From contig CM038467.1 in assembly GCA_021464415.1 (NCBI GenBank), positions 16,385,411 to 16,449,410 of the forward strand: a stretch of 64,000 nucleotides of DNA, written 5' to 3'. The position numbers and the translations under genes were made by a program. Below are positions 1 to 11,220 of the stretch, piece by piece. A model generated the notes under the pieces. The model saw only the letters and a program-made list of their open reading frames with translations, did no database searches and was not told the origin of the DNA. The stretch comes from Lonicera japonica. Lineage: Eukaryota; Streptophyta; Magnoliopsida; Dipsacales; Caprifoliaceae. Position 1 is the stretch's first letter. Each line of letters starts with the position of its first letter.

Positions 1-675
1 CAGAAGCTATTTCTGGGGGAAGGCCTTCCATTAGGCAGGAAGAGAAGTGGTGGCTCCCCTGTCCTAAAGTTCCTTCCAAAGGGTTGTCAGAGGATGCAAG
101 GAAAAGGTTGCAGCAGTGCAGGGACTGTACTAACCAGATATTGAAGGCAGCCTTGGCAATTAATAGCAATGTGCTTGATGAGATGGAGATTCCAAGTCCC
201 TATTTGGTGACTTTACCCAAGGTATGGATTTGAGGTTTGTGTCTATTTCTCTCTAAATTTTATATAGTACAAAAAAAACCCCAAATTAGCTGGCTTACAT
301 GCATTCTAGATTCACTTGTCCACCCTCTTTAAATTGTTTTCTTCTTTTTTCAATTTGGGAATCTGTTGATCATGAGTTGTTTTCATTGTTGCTACTGATA
401 TTTATACTAAAGTAGATTATGTAACAGAATAATTTTATTTTATCATGTGACTCACTGCTCATGTCAGATTTGTGATTCTTCATAAGAATTGTTACTAGAA
501 CAAAGAACAGTTGAAATTAATTATTGTACCCAATTTTTAGCCAGAACCACACATGGATACAGAGAGGGAATGGTTGGTGGTCTAGGTCCTCATACCAGAG
601 GGTAGATGCTTTTTGGCACATTAACTATAAGGATCCTTCAATAAATGCTAACGAAAAGGCAAGAGGCTAACGTCC

Positions 676-716
<41 letters not shown>

Positions 717-2834
717 GCACCCTTCCTCATGGTTATCAGTTCTATCAACAGATCAAAATGATTGGAAGGCTTCTATGGAGTCTTGAGAACAAAAAAGTAA
801 ATGCCTTGACAACTTAAGAACGAGGTTAAGGTTGTATGAGTGTTTTTTTTTTGTACTACTAGGTTGTAGAGTACATACGCAAGTGATGCTTGGGAATATT
901 GATGACACTTTTAAAACTCATGATGTAGCTCAATAACATGAGACTCAAACACATTCATATTGCACTTGTGCATTTCAATTGGAACTCAAAGGAATTTTGG
1001 AGCATGTCTGAAATGTTCTTCATAGATGGCGGGATATCACTTAAGCACAGGCTAAATAATGTATACTAAGTCAATACTCGGGATCTATGAACAAGCTGAA
1101 AAAACTTCAAAGTTCGAGAAAAGCCTGAATCTTTAATTATTGGATTAAAATTAAAGGATGTTGGACATTGTATATAGTGGAGTAATGAGCCACAGGATCA
1201 CATTTGTGAATGTTTCTCGTTAATAATTATGCCTGATTCCTGGTTACTACTAAACTAATGGCGAATTGTGATTGCAGAGTGGAAAAGCTTGTTTGGGTGA
1301 TATCATATATCGCCACATAACAGCTGACCAATTCTCGCCTGAAAATCTTCTTGAATGTTTAGACCTTTCATCAGAACACAACACACTGGAAGTTGTGAAC
1401 AGGGTTGAGGGAGCTGTGCATGTGTGGAAGCTGAAAGACAGGAAAAAACATACAAACAACATGAAATCTAAGCGTTCATCATGGGGTGGAAAGGTCATGG
1501 GACTTGTTGCTGATGGCGAAAAAAACCATTTTTTGGTACAACGTGCTGAAACCTTGTTACATACCCTGAGACTACGTTTTCCAAGCCTTCCACAGACTGC
1601 ATTGGACATGAACAAAATTCAATATAACAAGGTAAAAAAATATGTTGTATGTAATGAACAGAACTACTGATTTACTGAATAGTGAATACTCACCCATACC
1701 AAATTAAAAGTCCACTAAATCTTTTCTGGATATCCCAAATTAAGAGTCTACTTTCCTTTTCAGGACAAAATCTCATGGTAGTAAATAACTTCTATATTTA
1801 ACTATAGATTATGTTGATATTATTACATCCTGAAAAAAAGGCATGAAGGTCAAACTAGACTATAATTTGGGACAGATGGAGTATCTGGAAGCAGACAATA
1901 GTCGAAGCATATCTAAACCTTCTGAGACATGAACATCACATAGCTAGTTTGACTGATAGGAGTGTCAATACAGAGTGACTTTTTATCCTGGGGTTGCTTC
2001 TTATCCTACAAAACATGGGCTAGAAGTAAAACAATCCCAGCTGGAACATAGGATTATGTTATGATTTTTATCCTTGCGTTGGTGTGAGATAAAAATGTAA
2101 CATGTTATATGCCAAATTATTATATCATATCCAACTTATAATCCAGGGTTCCTCCAAACACTGGACTAAAATTAGCCTTGTCCAATTATTTTCCCATCCG
2201 ACCCTCCTATCCTGCCTTCGTAGCCAGCTCAACAATGCAGCCTTAGGAAATTCTTCACCGTTCCTGATCGCATGTGGGTGTCACAAATTCATATGCGAAA
2301 CACATTTGAAGTAGGAGATATGTAGCCATGTAGGCATACCGTTGACTTTCTAGATTTGTTTTATGACTAAATCCTGACCGTACTTTTCACTTTGTGATGC
2401 AGGATGTAGGCCAGTCAATTCTTGAAAGCTATTCCAGGGTAACGGAGAGTTTGGCATTTAACATAATGGCAAGGATCGATGATGTCCTTTACGTTGATGA
2501 TGCTACCAAGCGGTGCAATGCAGCTGAATCAGTGTCCTTATTCAGCAGAGGAGGTTTGGGCGGTCTTCCCATCCAAAAGCGAATGTCACCTAGTCCTTTC
2601 TCTATTCAGCATAGCCCTTATACCTCCCCTTTTGCTACTCCAACTTTTTGTGCATCTCCTCCGGTAGTCGGTAGCCCTGCTAGGGCACCCTCCCCTTTGA
2701 GCATGAATGGGGTCAACGGTTCTCTTAGTCACAAGTTAGAGATACCAATGCCTGCTGAATTGGAGAAACTGTGGTCATATGCTGGGAACATCAGCGCCAG
2801 AAGAGTTCCCGGGGATGCTCCAGAGCGAGATTAA
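1..2834 (+). CDS. RopGEF (PRONE domain), 3' part of gene
   Basis: Guanine nucleotide exchange factor for plant ROP/RAC small GTPases, acting at the plasma membrane in polar growth and signalling. Three exons are visible: about 3-221 (already inside the PRONE domain, reading WWLPCPKVP then [13 protein letters not shown]), 1278-1631, and 2403-2834 with the stop. All junctions are GT-AG and phase 0, and the joined frame is open. PRONE hallmarks seen are [28 protein letters not shown], the [19 protein letters not shown] junction and [10 protein letters not shown]. After PRONE comes a Ser/Pro-rich tail of about 110 residues ([12 protein letters not shown], then ATPTFC) of the kind thought to be autoinhibitory in RopGEFs. 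The N-terminal half lies outside the window. Position next to MINIYO suggests an orthologue of Arabidopsis ROPGEF1, but the paralogue number is inferred from synteny only. Confidence 0.93.
676..717. repeat. (TG)n(GA)n compound microsatellite
   Basis: About 19 bases of alternating TG are followed directly by about 23 bases of alternating GA, inside the first visible RopGEF intron (222-1277). The rest of that intron shows no other feature I can name. Confidence 0.9.
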
Positions 2835-4154
2835 GGTGGCTGTAGTACTGAGAAATGCTGGTGTTTTTCATTCTTGTATATGTGTTGGTATTGTATGGTG
2901 GTTCAGAGTTTTTTTGATGAGGTGATAGATGGAGTAAGTAGGATAATTTTATTATTACAAGGAGAAATCATTTCTTATGATTCAAAGTTGTTAACTAGTA
3001 ATGATCTCATTAAGTGTAGTTATACTGCTAACCCCTTGGGGTTTTAAGGTGGAAGTTTAGATTAAAGGAGACTGAACTTTGATGGTTTTAGTATTTGAGT
3101 TTGGCGTTATTTGGTTCATAAATTTTGCCGTAGTTTTGAGCTAAATATTTGATACTATAAGGCTCTGCTGGATGATAATACGGACTCGGGTAAGAAAAAT
3201 AATTAATTTGTGTGAGAAGTTGAAAAATAAGTTGGGTGAAGTGATAGGATACTCTTCATTTTTTACGAGTAGATTTCCTTCGTCTTTTTTTATTTTGAAA
3301 AAAAATAAAAAAAACTTCAATACCTAATATTTATGTTTATTTTTTTTAAATTGTCACAGAAATCAATTGATTTTTCAATCTTGTTGTCAAACAGAGTTTT
3401 AGAAAAAAAATTCTTAGAATTTCAGCGTTTTTAAACACGATTTAAGAAAACAAAAGATTTCTTTACATAGCTTTATGTAACGCGCATTCTATCCGCGCCC
3501 TCTCCATGAGGAGAACGGCAAACCAATGTCATATCCTCCCTTCAAATTAATATTCACTATTTAAATTTTGTAACTTCTGAAAAAGACAAAATCGCAATAT
3601 AAACATTATCAACTTAAAATTCATTATTAAATTTCGTACTTTTTGAATAAAATAAATTTAATATAATTTTGTTCAATGACAAAATTATTCTGAAAGAGAT
3701 TGTATTCTTAATATCCATCTCAAGGAAAAAAAGTGACTTTGAATAAAGAACAAAATGATTAAGAATTATTATTTAATAGGAGGAGAAGTGATTTTCACGT
3801 GTTTCCTTCTTTCTTGAGAAAAATCGAGAGAAATTCGTTGACTTTAATGGAGTGAAGAAGATTAAAATCTATTGTATCAATGTAGAATTTGAGGTTAATG
3901 AACACGTTCATAGAATTTTTTTGTTAAGTTAAAAACAAACATTTGTGTTAAATTAAAGAAAAAGATGCAACTTTCCCCCTTTCGATAATGCTAAAAGCCT
4001 GATAGGGTAATTTTGTGCAGAGCGTGCATTTCACTTGTATATAACAATGATAGCTGAAGACACTTAATGGACTGTAATGTTATCTGGCTGCAAATGAAAT
4101 TTGTTGAATCAATCAAAGATGGGAAAAGCTGAAAATCAAGCATTCATAACCACG
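2835..4154. other. RopGEF 3' flank, AT-rich, no gene seen
   Basis: The first few hundred bases are presumably RopGEF 3' UTR. Around 3160-3290 there is weak similarity (GGCTCTG, later GATAGGATACTCTTC) to the PIF/Harbinger-like MITE at 34224-34509, possibly a decayed relative. No coding region or RNA gene was recognised. Confidence 0.5.
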
Positions 4155-4764
4155 TGTCACGGGGTGCCTTCCAACACAACCCGTGACCGACTTCTACACT
4201 TCATCAGCACCGTGCACGCGCCCGAGCGCAGCACGGCCCGACAGGCAATGATCGATTGCCCCGCTTCATCAGCACCGTGCACGCGCCCGAGCGCAGCACG
4301 GCACCTAGTTTTATTATTCTGTTTAGGTTTCCCTTATGTAAATATTGTTGTTTCCATGTAATTAGATCTAGGAATTTCCTTTGTAATTGTATTCCATTTC
4401 CTTTGTAATTGTTTTCTTGTAACTTGTAAGACCCAACGTGCACTGCTACCACTCTGGTATTTTCATTAAGTGGTTATATGTGGGGATAAGACTATCTGCC
4501 TCACACCCGAGTTGCCTACCAGTGCACGTTGTTTAGCACTTGCTTTCAAGCTCTTACTTTCTTTCGAACTGTAATAGCTTTCCATGTAATCTAATTTTCT
4601 TGCAATGAAGTAATCTCAATTTGTGCTCACGCTCTCTTTCAAATTACTGTTGTTGCATGTTGCTCGTCGATTGTTAACAAAATTCGATCACACTCAACCG
4701 TGCTATCGGTTAGCCCGGTCGTTCACGCGGCCTCCTTTGTGCCATCAAAGGACGCCCCGTGACA
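4155..4764 (+). repeat. 5' LTR of the Gypsy element
   Basis: 610 bp, TGTCAC...GTGACA. Near its 5' end a 39-bp GC-rich block starting CTTCATCAGCACCGTGCACG occurs twice (4199-4237 and 4264-4302), separated by 26 bases. The block is much richer in GC than the rest of the LTR. The solo LTR at 40683 lacks the exact duplication. Confidence 0.96.
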
Positions 4765-4766
4765 GT

Positions 4767-4777
4767 TGGTATCAGAG
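4767..4777 (+). promoter_or_regulatory. Primer binding site (initiator tRNA-Met type)
   Basis: TGGTATCAGAG lies two bases after the 5' LTR. It matches the start of the usual plant retrotransposon site complementary to the 3' end of initiator tRNA-Met, where minus-strand DNA synthesis is primed. Confidence 0.9.
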
Positions 4778-4833
4778 GGATTGTGTTCGATTGCTGCCTT
4801 GTGAATCACAGTTAGGTATCCTGTTACGTTACA

Positions 4834-7800
4834 ATGGGAACCAATGGACAGAGAATCGAACAACTCGAAAAAAATGTTGGCTCTCTATTGGAGAAAATGG
4901 GCGGATCGCCCTCTCTCGTCGATCGGGTGCAAAGTTTGGAGTTACGCATCCAAAGTATCCCAGCAGGGGATGCATCGGGCAGCTCGCCCGCACTTATCGA
5001 TCGTGTGCAAGATTTGGAGGAAGGCCTCCAAAATCTTCAGGGAAACCCACCAGGGGATCACTATGGGGAGATGATGGATGAGATGAGAACTGAAATCGAT
5101 CAACTCACCCAGAAATTGACTATATTGTCAATGGCGGTCGCTAACTCACCAGTTGGAGGTGGGGAGCGTACAAAGATGAAAGTGCCCGAACCCAAAGCAT
5201 TCGCTGGTGTTCGTGATGCTAGGGAATTAGAAAATTTTGTTTTCGACATGGAACAATATTTTCGGGCAACAAAGGTGGACGAGGAGGAAACAAAGATATC
5301 CTCCGCGTCCATGTACTTGTCTGGGGATGCCAAATTATGGTGGCGGAACAAGTACAATGAGGTTCAAGCTGGGGAGTGCGAGATTAGCACTTGGGAGGAT
5401 CTGAAAAAGGAGCTACGTGATCGATTCCTTCCCGAAAACACCTCCCACAACGCACGACAAGAACTCCTTCAAACGAAGCACTCAGGGAGCATCAAGGAGT
5501 ACGTCAATGCGTTCACCACCATCATGTTAGATATCCACGATATGAATGATGCTGATAGATTGTTCTTCTTCATGATCGGGTTACAACCGTGGGCCAAAAC
5601 GGAGTTAAATCGTAGGCAAGTGAAGACGTTAACTCAAGCCATATCAGCTGCTGAAAGCCTGCAAGATTACACCACCGGTCCCAAATCAAATGTTCCAAGA
5701 AGTGGGCAGACGAAGAATGCGGGGGAGAGAAAACCGAATTCTCCTGCCAGACCTGATTGGAGAGGCAACACGCCCACCAGGCCGTTTACCCAGCAAAATA
5801 ATTACAAAAATGGGAACAAGTTCACAGGGAACTCCCAAACCGGCAATAATGGGAAAAAGCCCTTGAGCCCCGGAACATGCTACTTGTGTCACGGTGCTCA
5901 CTTCATGGCCAACTGCCCCGACAAGCAACTTCTGAGTGCTCTCGTTGCTAGAGGTGGTGGCATGCTTCCGAAAGCCCCAGCCGCCTCGGGGCAATCTTAT
6001 CGGACTCAGCAAAATGACCACGCCGAGTTTGAAGAAGAAACTGAGGAATATGAAGGAGCATCATTGGGTGCCTATCAGGGGCAGTTCATTCACTCTTACA
6101 ACGCAGTAACGGTTGAAGAAGATCCCCGACAAAAAGGAAAAGCAGGTGTGGAGAAGAGTCCACAAAGAAATGGTCTGATGTATGTTGATATCAAGATCAA
6201 CGGAAAGCCGATTCAGGCCATGGTGGACACAGGCGCAACGCATAACTACCTGGCAAGCACCGAAGTTGAACGGTTAGGCCTTATCTTAGAAAAAGGAGTA
6301 GGTCGTGTGAAGGCCATCAACTCAGCCGCTCAACCTGTCGCCGGAATGGCGAAATCTGTGCTAGTAAAAGTGGGCCCTTACGAAGGGAGAACTAACTTCT
6401 CGGTTGTGGTGATGGACGACTTCAAGGTTATCCTGGGGTTAGAATTCTTAAGGGAAACTAAGGCTAGCGTCATGCCCAGCACGAATAGCCTCATGATGCT
6501 CGGCAAGAATCCATGCATTATCCCGGTGACGACCCCGTCAAGCAGTGGGAAGTTTTTATCGGCAATTCAACTGAAGAAGGGACTGAAGCACGACAATCCT
6601 ACTTTTGTGGCTGCACTGAAGTGGGATGAAATTCAGGAGACTTCTGGACCGTTACCGAAATCCATTCGACGGGTGTTAACTGAGTTCGAAGATATAATGC
6701 CCGACAACCTTCCGAAGAAGCTACCTCCACGTAGAGAAGTGGACCACCAGATTGAACTAGTGCCGGGTGCTAAGCCTCCAGTTCGCGCAGCTTATCGGAT
6801 GTCCCAGCCCGAGCTGGCAGAACTTCGAAAACAGCTAAAGGAATTATTGGATGCAGGTTTAGTGCAGCCAGCCAAATCGCCGTACGGGGCCCCAGTTCTC
6901 TTTCAAAAGAAACAAGATGGCTCCTTGAGAATGTGTGTCGACTACCGAGCTCTTAACAAGGTAACCATCCGGAATAACTACCCGATCCCTCTTGTAGCCG
7001 ATTGCTTTGACCAACTCAGCCGGGCAAAAGTTTTCACTAAGCTCGATCTCAGATCCGGGTATTGGCAAGTTCGCATTGCGGCAGGAGATGAGGGAAAAAC
7101 CACATGCGTCACCAGATACGGGGCTTATGAATTCCTTGTTATGCCATTTGGGCTAACCAATGCTCCAGCCACTTTCAGCACCTTAATGAATCAGGTTCTT
7201 AGGGACTACTTGGATGATTTTGTCGTTGTTTATCTCGATGATATCGTTGTGTACAGCGAAAACATGGAAGAACATGAAGAGCACCTGAAGAAGGTATTTG
7301 AGAGACTTCGAAAACATGAGTTGTATATCAAGTTGTCGAAGTGCTCTTTTGCGCAAAAGCGTATCAAGTTTCTTGGCCACATCATTGAATATGGGAGAGT
7401 GCAAATGGATCCGACTAAGGTCAAGGTTATTCAGGAATGGCAAGCACCCACCAATGTGTCGGAACTCCGTTCTTTTCTGGGACTGGCGAATTACTACAGA
7501 AAGTTCGTGAAAGACTACTCCAGTATCGCATTGCCCCTGACGGAACTGCTAAAGAAGGCAAAAGTTTGGAAATGGTCGACAGGGTGCCAAGCTGCCTTCG
7601 ATGCTTTGAAGAAGGCTATGTCTGAAGACCCGGTTCTTGCTCTACCGGATGTGACCAAGCCGTTTGAAGTGCACACTGATGCATCGGATTTTGCCCTCGG
7701 AGGAGTCTTAATGCAGGAGAGCCACCCGGTAGCATACGAAAGTCGTAAGCTCAATGAAACCGAGAGGAAGTACTCTGCTCACGAAAAGGAGTTACTCGCA

Positions 7801-9654
7801 GTGGTCCATTGTCTGAGGTTATGGCGACACTACCTTCTCGGTTCTCGATTTCTTGTGAAAACAGATAATACTGCGGTCAGCCATTTCCTTAGTCAACCAA
7901 AATTGAGTTCTAAACAAGCAAGGTGGCAGGAGTTACTAGCTGAATTCAATTTTTGGATGGAGTATAAGGCGGGGTCGACCAATCAAGTAGCAGATGCTTT
8001 GAGTCGCAGGGTGGAGTTCAACGAACAGGCTAACGCGTTCCTTAATGCCATTCTTCGAATCGACAGTCAAGTGTCTACCGAAATTCGAAGCAAAATCAAG
8101 AACGCGCTACCGCAAGATCCTGTTTCTGCCCAACTATTAGAGATGATCAAGAAGGGGAAGACACGGCAGTTTTGGTTGGACAACGGGTTCATCTCGACAA
8201 AGGGAAATCGAGTTTTTGTTCCTCGAGTAGGGGAGTTGAGGCGCACCCTGATTCGAGAATGCCATGATACCTTATGGGCGGGACACCCTGGTCAAGAAAG
8301 GACGTTGGCCCTCCTTAAGCAAGGGTACTACTGGCCCCAAATGGAAGATGATGTGGAGAGCTATGTTAGAACTTGCCTGATTTGCCAACAAGACAAAATT
8401 GAGCGGAGACAGCCTGCAGGGTTACTGGAACCTCTACCTATCCCGGAACGACCTTGGGAGAGCATTTCGCTCGATTTCATATCAGGTTTACCCAAAGTGG
8501 GGGACTTGACAACTATCCTTGTAGTCGTTGATCGTTTTTCGAAGTACGCCACTTTTATCGCAGTTCCAAAGAACACATCGGGCGAGGAGACTGCACAACT
8601 ATTCTTCAAGTATGTGGTTAAGTATTGGGGGATTCCTCGGAGCATAGTTAGTGACAGGGACTCACGATTCACGGGAAATTTTTGGAAGGAACTTTTCAAG
8701 GTTCTCGGCTCCAAGCTGTGTATGAGTTCCAGTTACCACCCTCAATCCGATGGACAAACTGAAAGATACAACGCGATGCTTGAGGAATATCTGCGCCATT
8801 TCGCTAGTGCAACACAACGAAATTGGGTCAAGTTATTGGATGTGGCTCAATTGTGCTTCAACGCCCAGAAAAACTCTGGGACGGGCAAGAGCGCCTTCGA
8901 AATCGTTACCGGCCAACAACCCATCCTTCCTCACACCGCCAACTCGATGCCAATTTCCAAATCTCCTAGAGCCCGTAACTTCTCAGAAGAATGGAAGCAA
9001 AATATTGAGTTGGCTCGTTCGCACCTAGAGAAGGCCACCCATCGAATGAAGAAGTATGCAGATCAGAAAAGGCGACCGTTAGAGTTCCAAGTAGGAGATC
9101 TCGTAATGGTGAAGCTTCTTCCACAAGATAGGAAGTTCTTGAGGGGTCGAGACCCACGCCTTCTGCAAAAATATGAGGGGCCGCTTAGGATTGTGAAGAA
9201 AATTGGGAAAGTGGCTTATCGGATTGAACCCCCTAGCTGGCTGAAGGTTCACCCAGTATTTCATGTCAGCATGCTAAAACCGTACTTTGCTGACACAACC
9301 GATCCATCCCGAGGAGAGTCTAGTCGTCCAGGGCTAAAGCAGAGAGCAGAAGGGAAGCAGTCAGTGGAAGCCATCCTGGCCGATCGAGTTGTGACAGCTT
9401 CTCGCAAACAACACCAAGAGTTCCTTGTCAAATGGGCAGGAAGAAACCCAGAAGAGAACACTTGGGAAAGAGCATCAGACCTATCCGCTTTCCAGGACCA
9501 GATCACATCATACCTCAACCAGTTGCCGAGGACGTCAACAGCTCTAGTGGGGGAGGATGTCACGGGGTGCCTTCCAACACAACCCGTGACCGACTTCTAC
9601 ACTTCATCAGCACCGTGCACGCGCCCGAGCGCAGCACGGCCCGACAGGCAATGA
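4834..9654 (+). CDS. Gag-Pol polyprotein with chromodomain (1606 aa)
   Basis: A single open frame encodes the whole replication machinery. The Gag part starts with a predicted coiled coil, followed by a retrotransposon gag domain (about residues 115-290) and a CX2CX3HX4C zinc knuckle from C349. The aspartic protease has a DTG motif at D465. Reverse transcriptase (about 620-860) carries YLDD at 800-803. RNase H begins near D949 (HTDAS). Integrase has an HHCC zinc-binding region from about H1144 and catalytic D1214, D1274 and E1310 (the last pair spaced D-X35-E). A chromodomain (about 1513-1562, with FLVKWAG and NTWE) probably targets integration to chromatin marks. No stop or frameshift is present. 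The frame reads through the polypurine tract and ends 97 bases inside the 3' LTR. The start is the first ATG after the primer binding site. The element may be active. Confidence 0.96.
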   Translation: MGTNGQRIEQLEKNVGSLLEKMGGSPSLVDRVQSLELRIQSIPAGDASGSSPALIDRVQDLEEGLQNLQGNPPGDHYGEMMDEMRTEIDQLTQKLTILSMAVANSPVGGGERTKMKVPEPKAFAGVRDARELENFVFDMEQYFRATKVDEEETKISSASMYLSGDAKLWWRNKYNEVQAGECEISTWEDLKKELRDRFLPENTSHNARQELLQTKHSGSIKEYVNAFTTIMLDIHDMNDADRLFFFMIGLQPWAKTELNRRQVKTLTQAISAAESLQDYTTGPKSNVPRSGQTKNAGERKPNSPARPDWRGNTPTRPFTQQNNYKNGNKFTGNSQTGNNGKKPLSPGTCYLCHGAHFMANCPDKQLLSALVARGGGMLPKAPAASGQSYRTQQNDHAEFEEETEEYEGASLGAYQGQFIHSYNAVTVEEDPRQKGKAGVEKSPQRNGLMYVDIKINGKPIQAMVDTGATHNYLASTEVERLGLILEKGVGRVKAINSAAQPVAGMAKSVLVKVGPYEGRTNFSVVVMDDFKVILGLEFLRETKASVMPSTNSLMMLGKNPCIIPVTTPSSSGKFLSAIQLKKGLKHDNPTFVAALKWDEIQETSGPLPKSIRRVLTEFEDIMPDNLPKKLPPRREVDHQIELVPGAKPPVRAAYRMSQPELAELRKQLKELLDAGLVQPAKSPYGAPVLFQKKQDGSLRMCVDYRALNKVTIRNNYPIPLVADCFDQLSRAKVFTKLDLRSGYWQVRIAAGDEGKTTCVTRYGAYEFLVMPFGLTNAPATFSTLMNQVLRDYLDDFVVVYLDDIVVYSENMEEHEEHLKKVFERLRKHELYIKLSKCSFAQKRIKFLGHIIEYGRVQMDPTKVKVIQEWQAPTNVSELRSFLGLANYYRKFVKDYSSIALPLTELLKKAKVWKWSTGCQAAFDALKKAMSEDPVLALPDVTKPFEVHTDASDFALGGVLMQESHPVAYESRKLNETERKYSAHEKELLAVVHCLRLWRHYLLGSRFLVKTDNTAVSHFLSQPKLSSKQARWQELLAEFNFWMEYKAGSTNQVADALSRRVEFNEQANAFLNAILRIDSQVSTEIRSKIKNALPQDPVSAQLLEMIKKGKTRQFWLDNGFISTKGNRVFVPRVGELRRTLIRECHDTLWAGHPGQERTLALLKQGYYWPQMEDDVESYVRTCLICQQDKIERRQPAGLLEPLPIPERPWESISLDFISGLPKVGDLTTILVVVDRFSKYATFIAVPKNTSGEETAQLFFKYVVKYWGIPRSIVSDRDSRFTGNFWKELFKVLGSKLCMSSSYHPQSDGQTERYNAMLEEYLRHFASATQRNWVKLLDVAQLCFNAQKNSGTGKSAFEIVTGQQPILPHTANSMPISKSPRARNFSEEWKQNIELARSHLEKATHRMKKYADQKRRPLEFQVGDLVMVKLLPQDRKFLRGRDPRLLQKYEGPLRIVKKIGKVAYRIEPPSWLKVHPVFHVSMLKPYFADTTDPSRGESSRPGLKQRAEGKQSVEAILADRVVTASRKQHQEFLVKWAGRNPEENTWERASDLSAFQDQITSYLNQLPRTSTALVGEDVTGCLPTQPVTDFYTSSAPCTRPSAARPDRQ
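9547..9557 (+). promoter_or_regulatory. Polypurine tract
   Basis: GTGGGGGAGGA lies immediately upstream of the 3' LTR, in the position where plus-strand synthesis is primed. It is also translated, because the polyprotein frame continues through it. Confidence 0.85.
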
Positions 9655-10167
9655 TCGATTGCCCCGCTTCATCAGCACCGTGCACGCGCCCGAGCGCAGC
9701 ACGGCACCTAGTTTTATTATTCTGTTTAGGTTTCCCTTATGTAAATATTGTTGTTTCCATGTAATTAGATCTAGGAATTTCCTTTGTAATTGTATTCCAT
9801 TTCCTTTGTAATTGTTTTCTTGTAACTTGTAAGACCCAACGTGCACTGCTACCACTCTGGTATTTTCATTAAGTGGTTATATGTGGGGATAAGACTATCT
9901 GCCTCACACCCGAGTTGCCTACCAGTGCACGTTGTTTAGCACTTGCTTTCAAGCTCTTACTTTCTTTCGAACTGTAATAGCTTTCCATGTAATCTAATTT
10001 TCTTGCAATGAAGTAATCTCAATTTGTGCTCACGCTCTCTTTCAAATTACTGTTGTTGCATGTTGCTCGTCGATTGTTAACAAAATTCGATCACACTCAA
10101 CCGTGCTATCGGTTAGCCCGGTCGTTCACGCGGCCTCCTTTGTGCCATCAAAGGACGCCCCGTGACA
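9558..10167 (+). repeat. 3' LTR of the Gypsy element
   Basis: 610 bp and, to my reading, identical to the 5' LTR, including the duplicated 39-bp block. The target duplication CCACG follows at 10168-10172. The first 97 bases also encode the C-terminus of the polyprotein. Confidence 0.96.
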
Positions 10168-11220
10168 CCACGGCCTGTTCACAATAGCGCTACACAATCA
10201 AAATGTGAATTAGGACACTGCAATCTAAAAGGCCATGTGTACAACATAATTATTACTGGTTACAACTGTCGTTCCCTTGACTATAAGAAAAGGACGGATA
10301 CAAAGTAAATGCTCAGCTCCATCATTGGAGATCCTTCTCTATTTGGATCCTATATGGTCGAAAATCTCTCTCGAAAGTGCCATAATGCTCCCTTCAATGG
10401 TCATAGAAAAGGAAGACATCTATTTGTACAAGATCAGGGTTTCCCCTCAAGACGTGACAATCTAAATTTGATCCCTAAAAGGTTTGCTGGTTTATCGAAC
10501 AGCGGGATGAAACTGAAAAATAGTTTCCTAAAGAGAGCCTCAAAGGGGAAATAGAAGTTGCACATGTATGATATACTGAAAACAAATGCCACACATTTTA
10601 TCACGTGGAGCTAGCAATTTTCAGTCCCATCATTAAATTAGTCACCTTGGAGGCTTGGCTATCCTTTGTCTCCTTGGGGTTAGTTGAGTCCTTGGAGGCT
10701 TGGCTATCATTTGTCTCCTTGGGGTTAATTCACTATTACTACAATAATGGTACTATTACAACCAACAAAGTCACTAGATCTCTACTCCAGCAGCCTTACC
10801 AAATCAACAGAGTGAAAAAGTTGAAAAGAAGGCAGGGAACAAATGCAACAAAGAGATCCAAAAAGTTATCGGAGATTTAGATAATTAAAATGATCGAGTA
10901 AACATGAGGTAGACAGTTGACCATTTTAAGCAAAGGATATCAGAGGACGGAAAGAAAAACTCTTATTCAAGCAAATATGACAATGTGAAATAAATTTAAC
11001 CAAATAGTGGTGACTAGTTAGTTAGCCATCACCTCAATTGGGATGTGCCAGTGAATTTCACTTCCATCTTCATACTTAAATTTTAAATATGAAAAGAACG
11101 CATATATAAGCCACATCGTACAAAAAGCAAATGTACACAAATATATCATCGTCCTGATGTCCTTCCAACACATGCACTTTGGTTAGTTCATGTCCCTTAT
11201 TCCATAAGGGGCTCTAAAAG
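10168..11220. other. Non-coding stretch with one short tandem repeat
   Basis: No gene was recognised. A 45-bp unit beginning CCTTGGAGGCTTGGCTATC occurs at 10645-10689 and again, nearly complete, from 10690 to about 10728. The 91-aa frame across it looks like a by-product of the repeat. The segment nearest 11220 is probably 3' UTR of the minus-strand F-box gene. Confidence 0.5.

Larger units (their letters stand above)
4155..10167 (+). mobile_element. Complete Ty3/Gypsy chromovirus LTR retrotransposon
   Basis: The 6013-bp element has two 610-bp LTRs (4155-4764 and 9558-10167), each starting TGTCAC and ending GTGACA. A perfect 5-bp target duplication CCACG flanks it (4150-4154 and 10168-10172). 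A primer binding site follows the 5' LTR, a purine tract precedes the 3' LTR, and one uninterrupted gag-pol frame with a C-terminal chromodomain fills the inside. Domain order (protease, RT, RNase H, integrase, chromodomain) places it in the chromovirus clade. Element length and LTR size fit compact lineages such as Galadriel or Reina, but I could not assign the lineage. I saw no difference between the LTRs on reading them side by side, which implies a very recent insertion. Confidence 0.97.

Noticed and set aside
5100..9563. Many minus-strand frames of 60-117 codons
   Set aside because: All are shadows of the gag-pol frame.
10605..10880. 91-codon frame with an internal repeat
   Set aside because: Created by a 45-bp tandem duplication in non-coding DNA.
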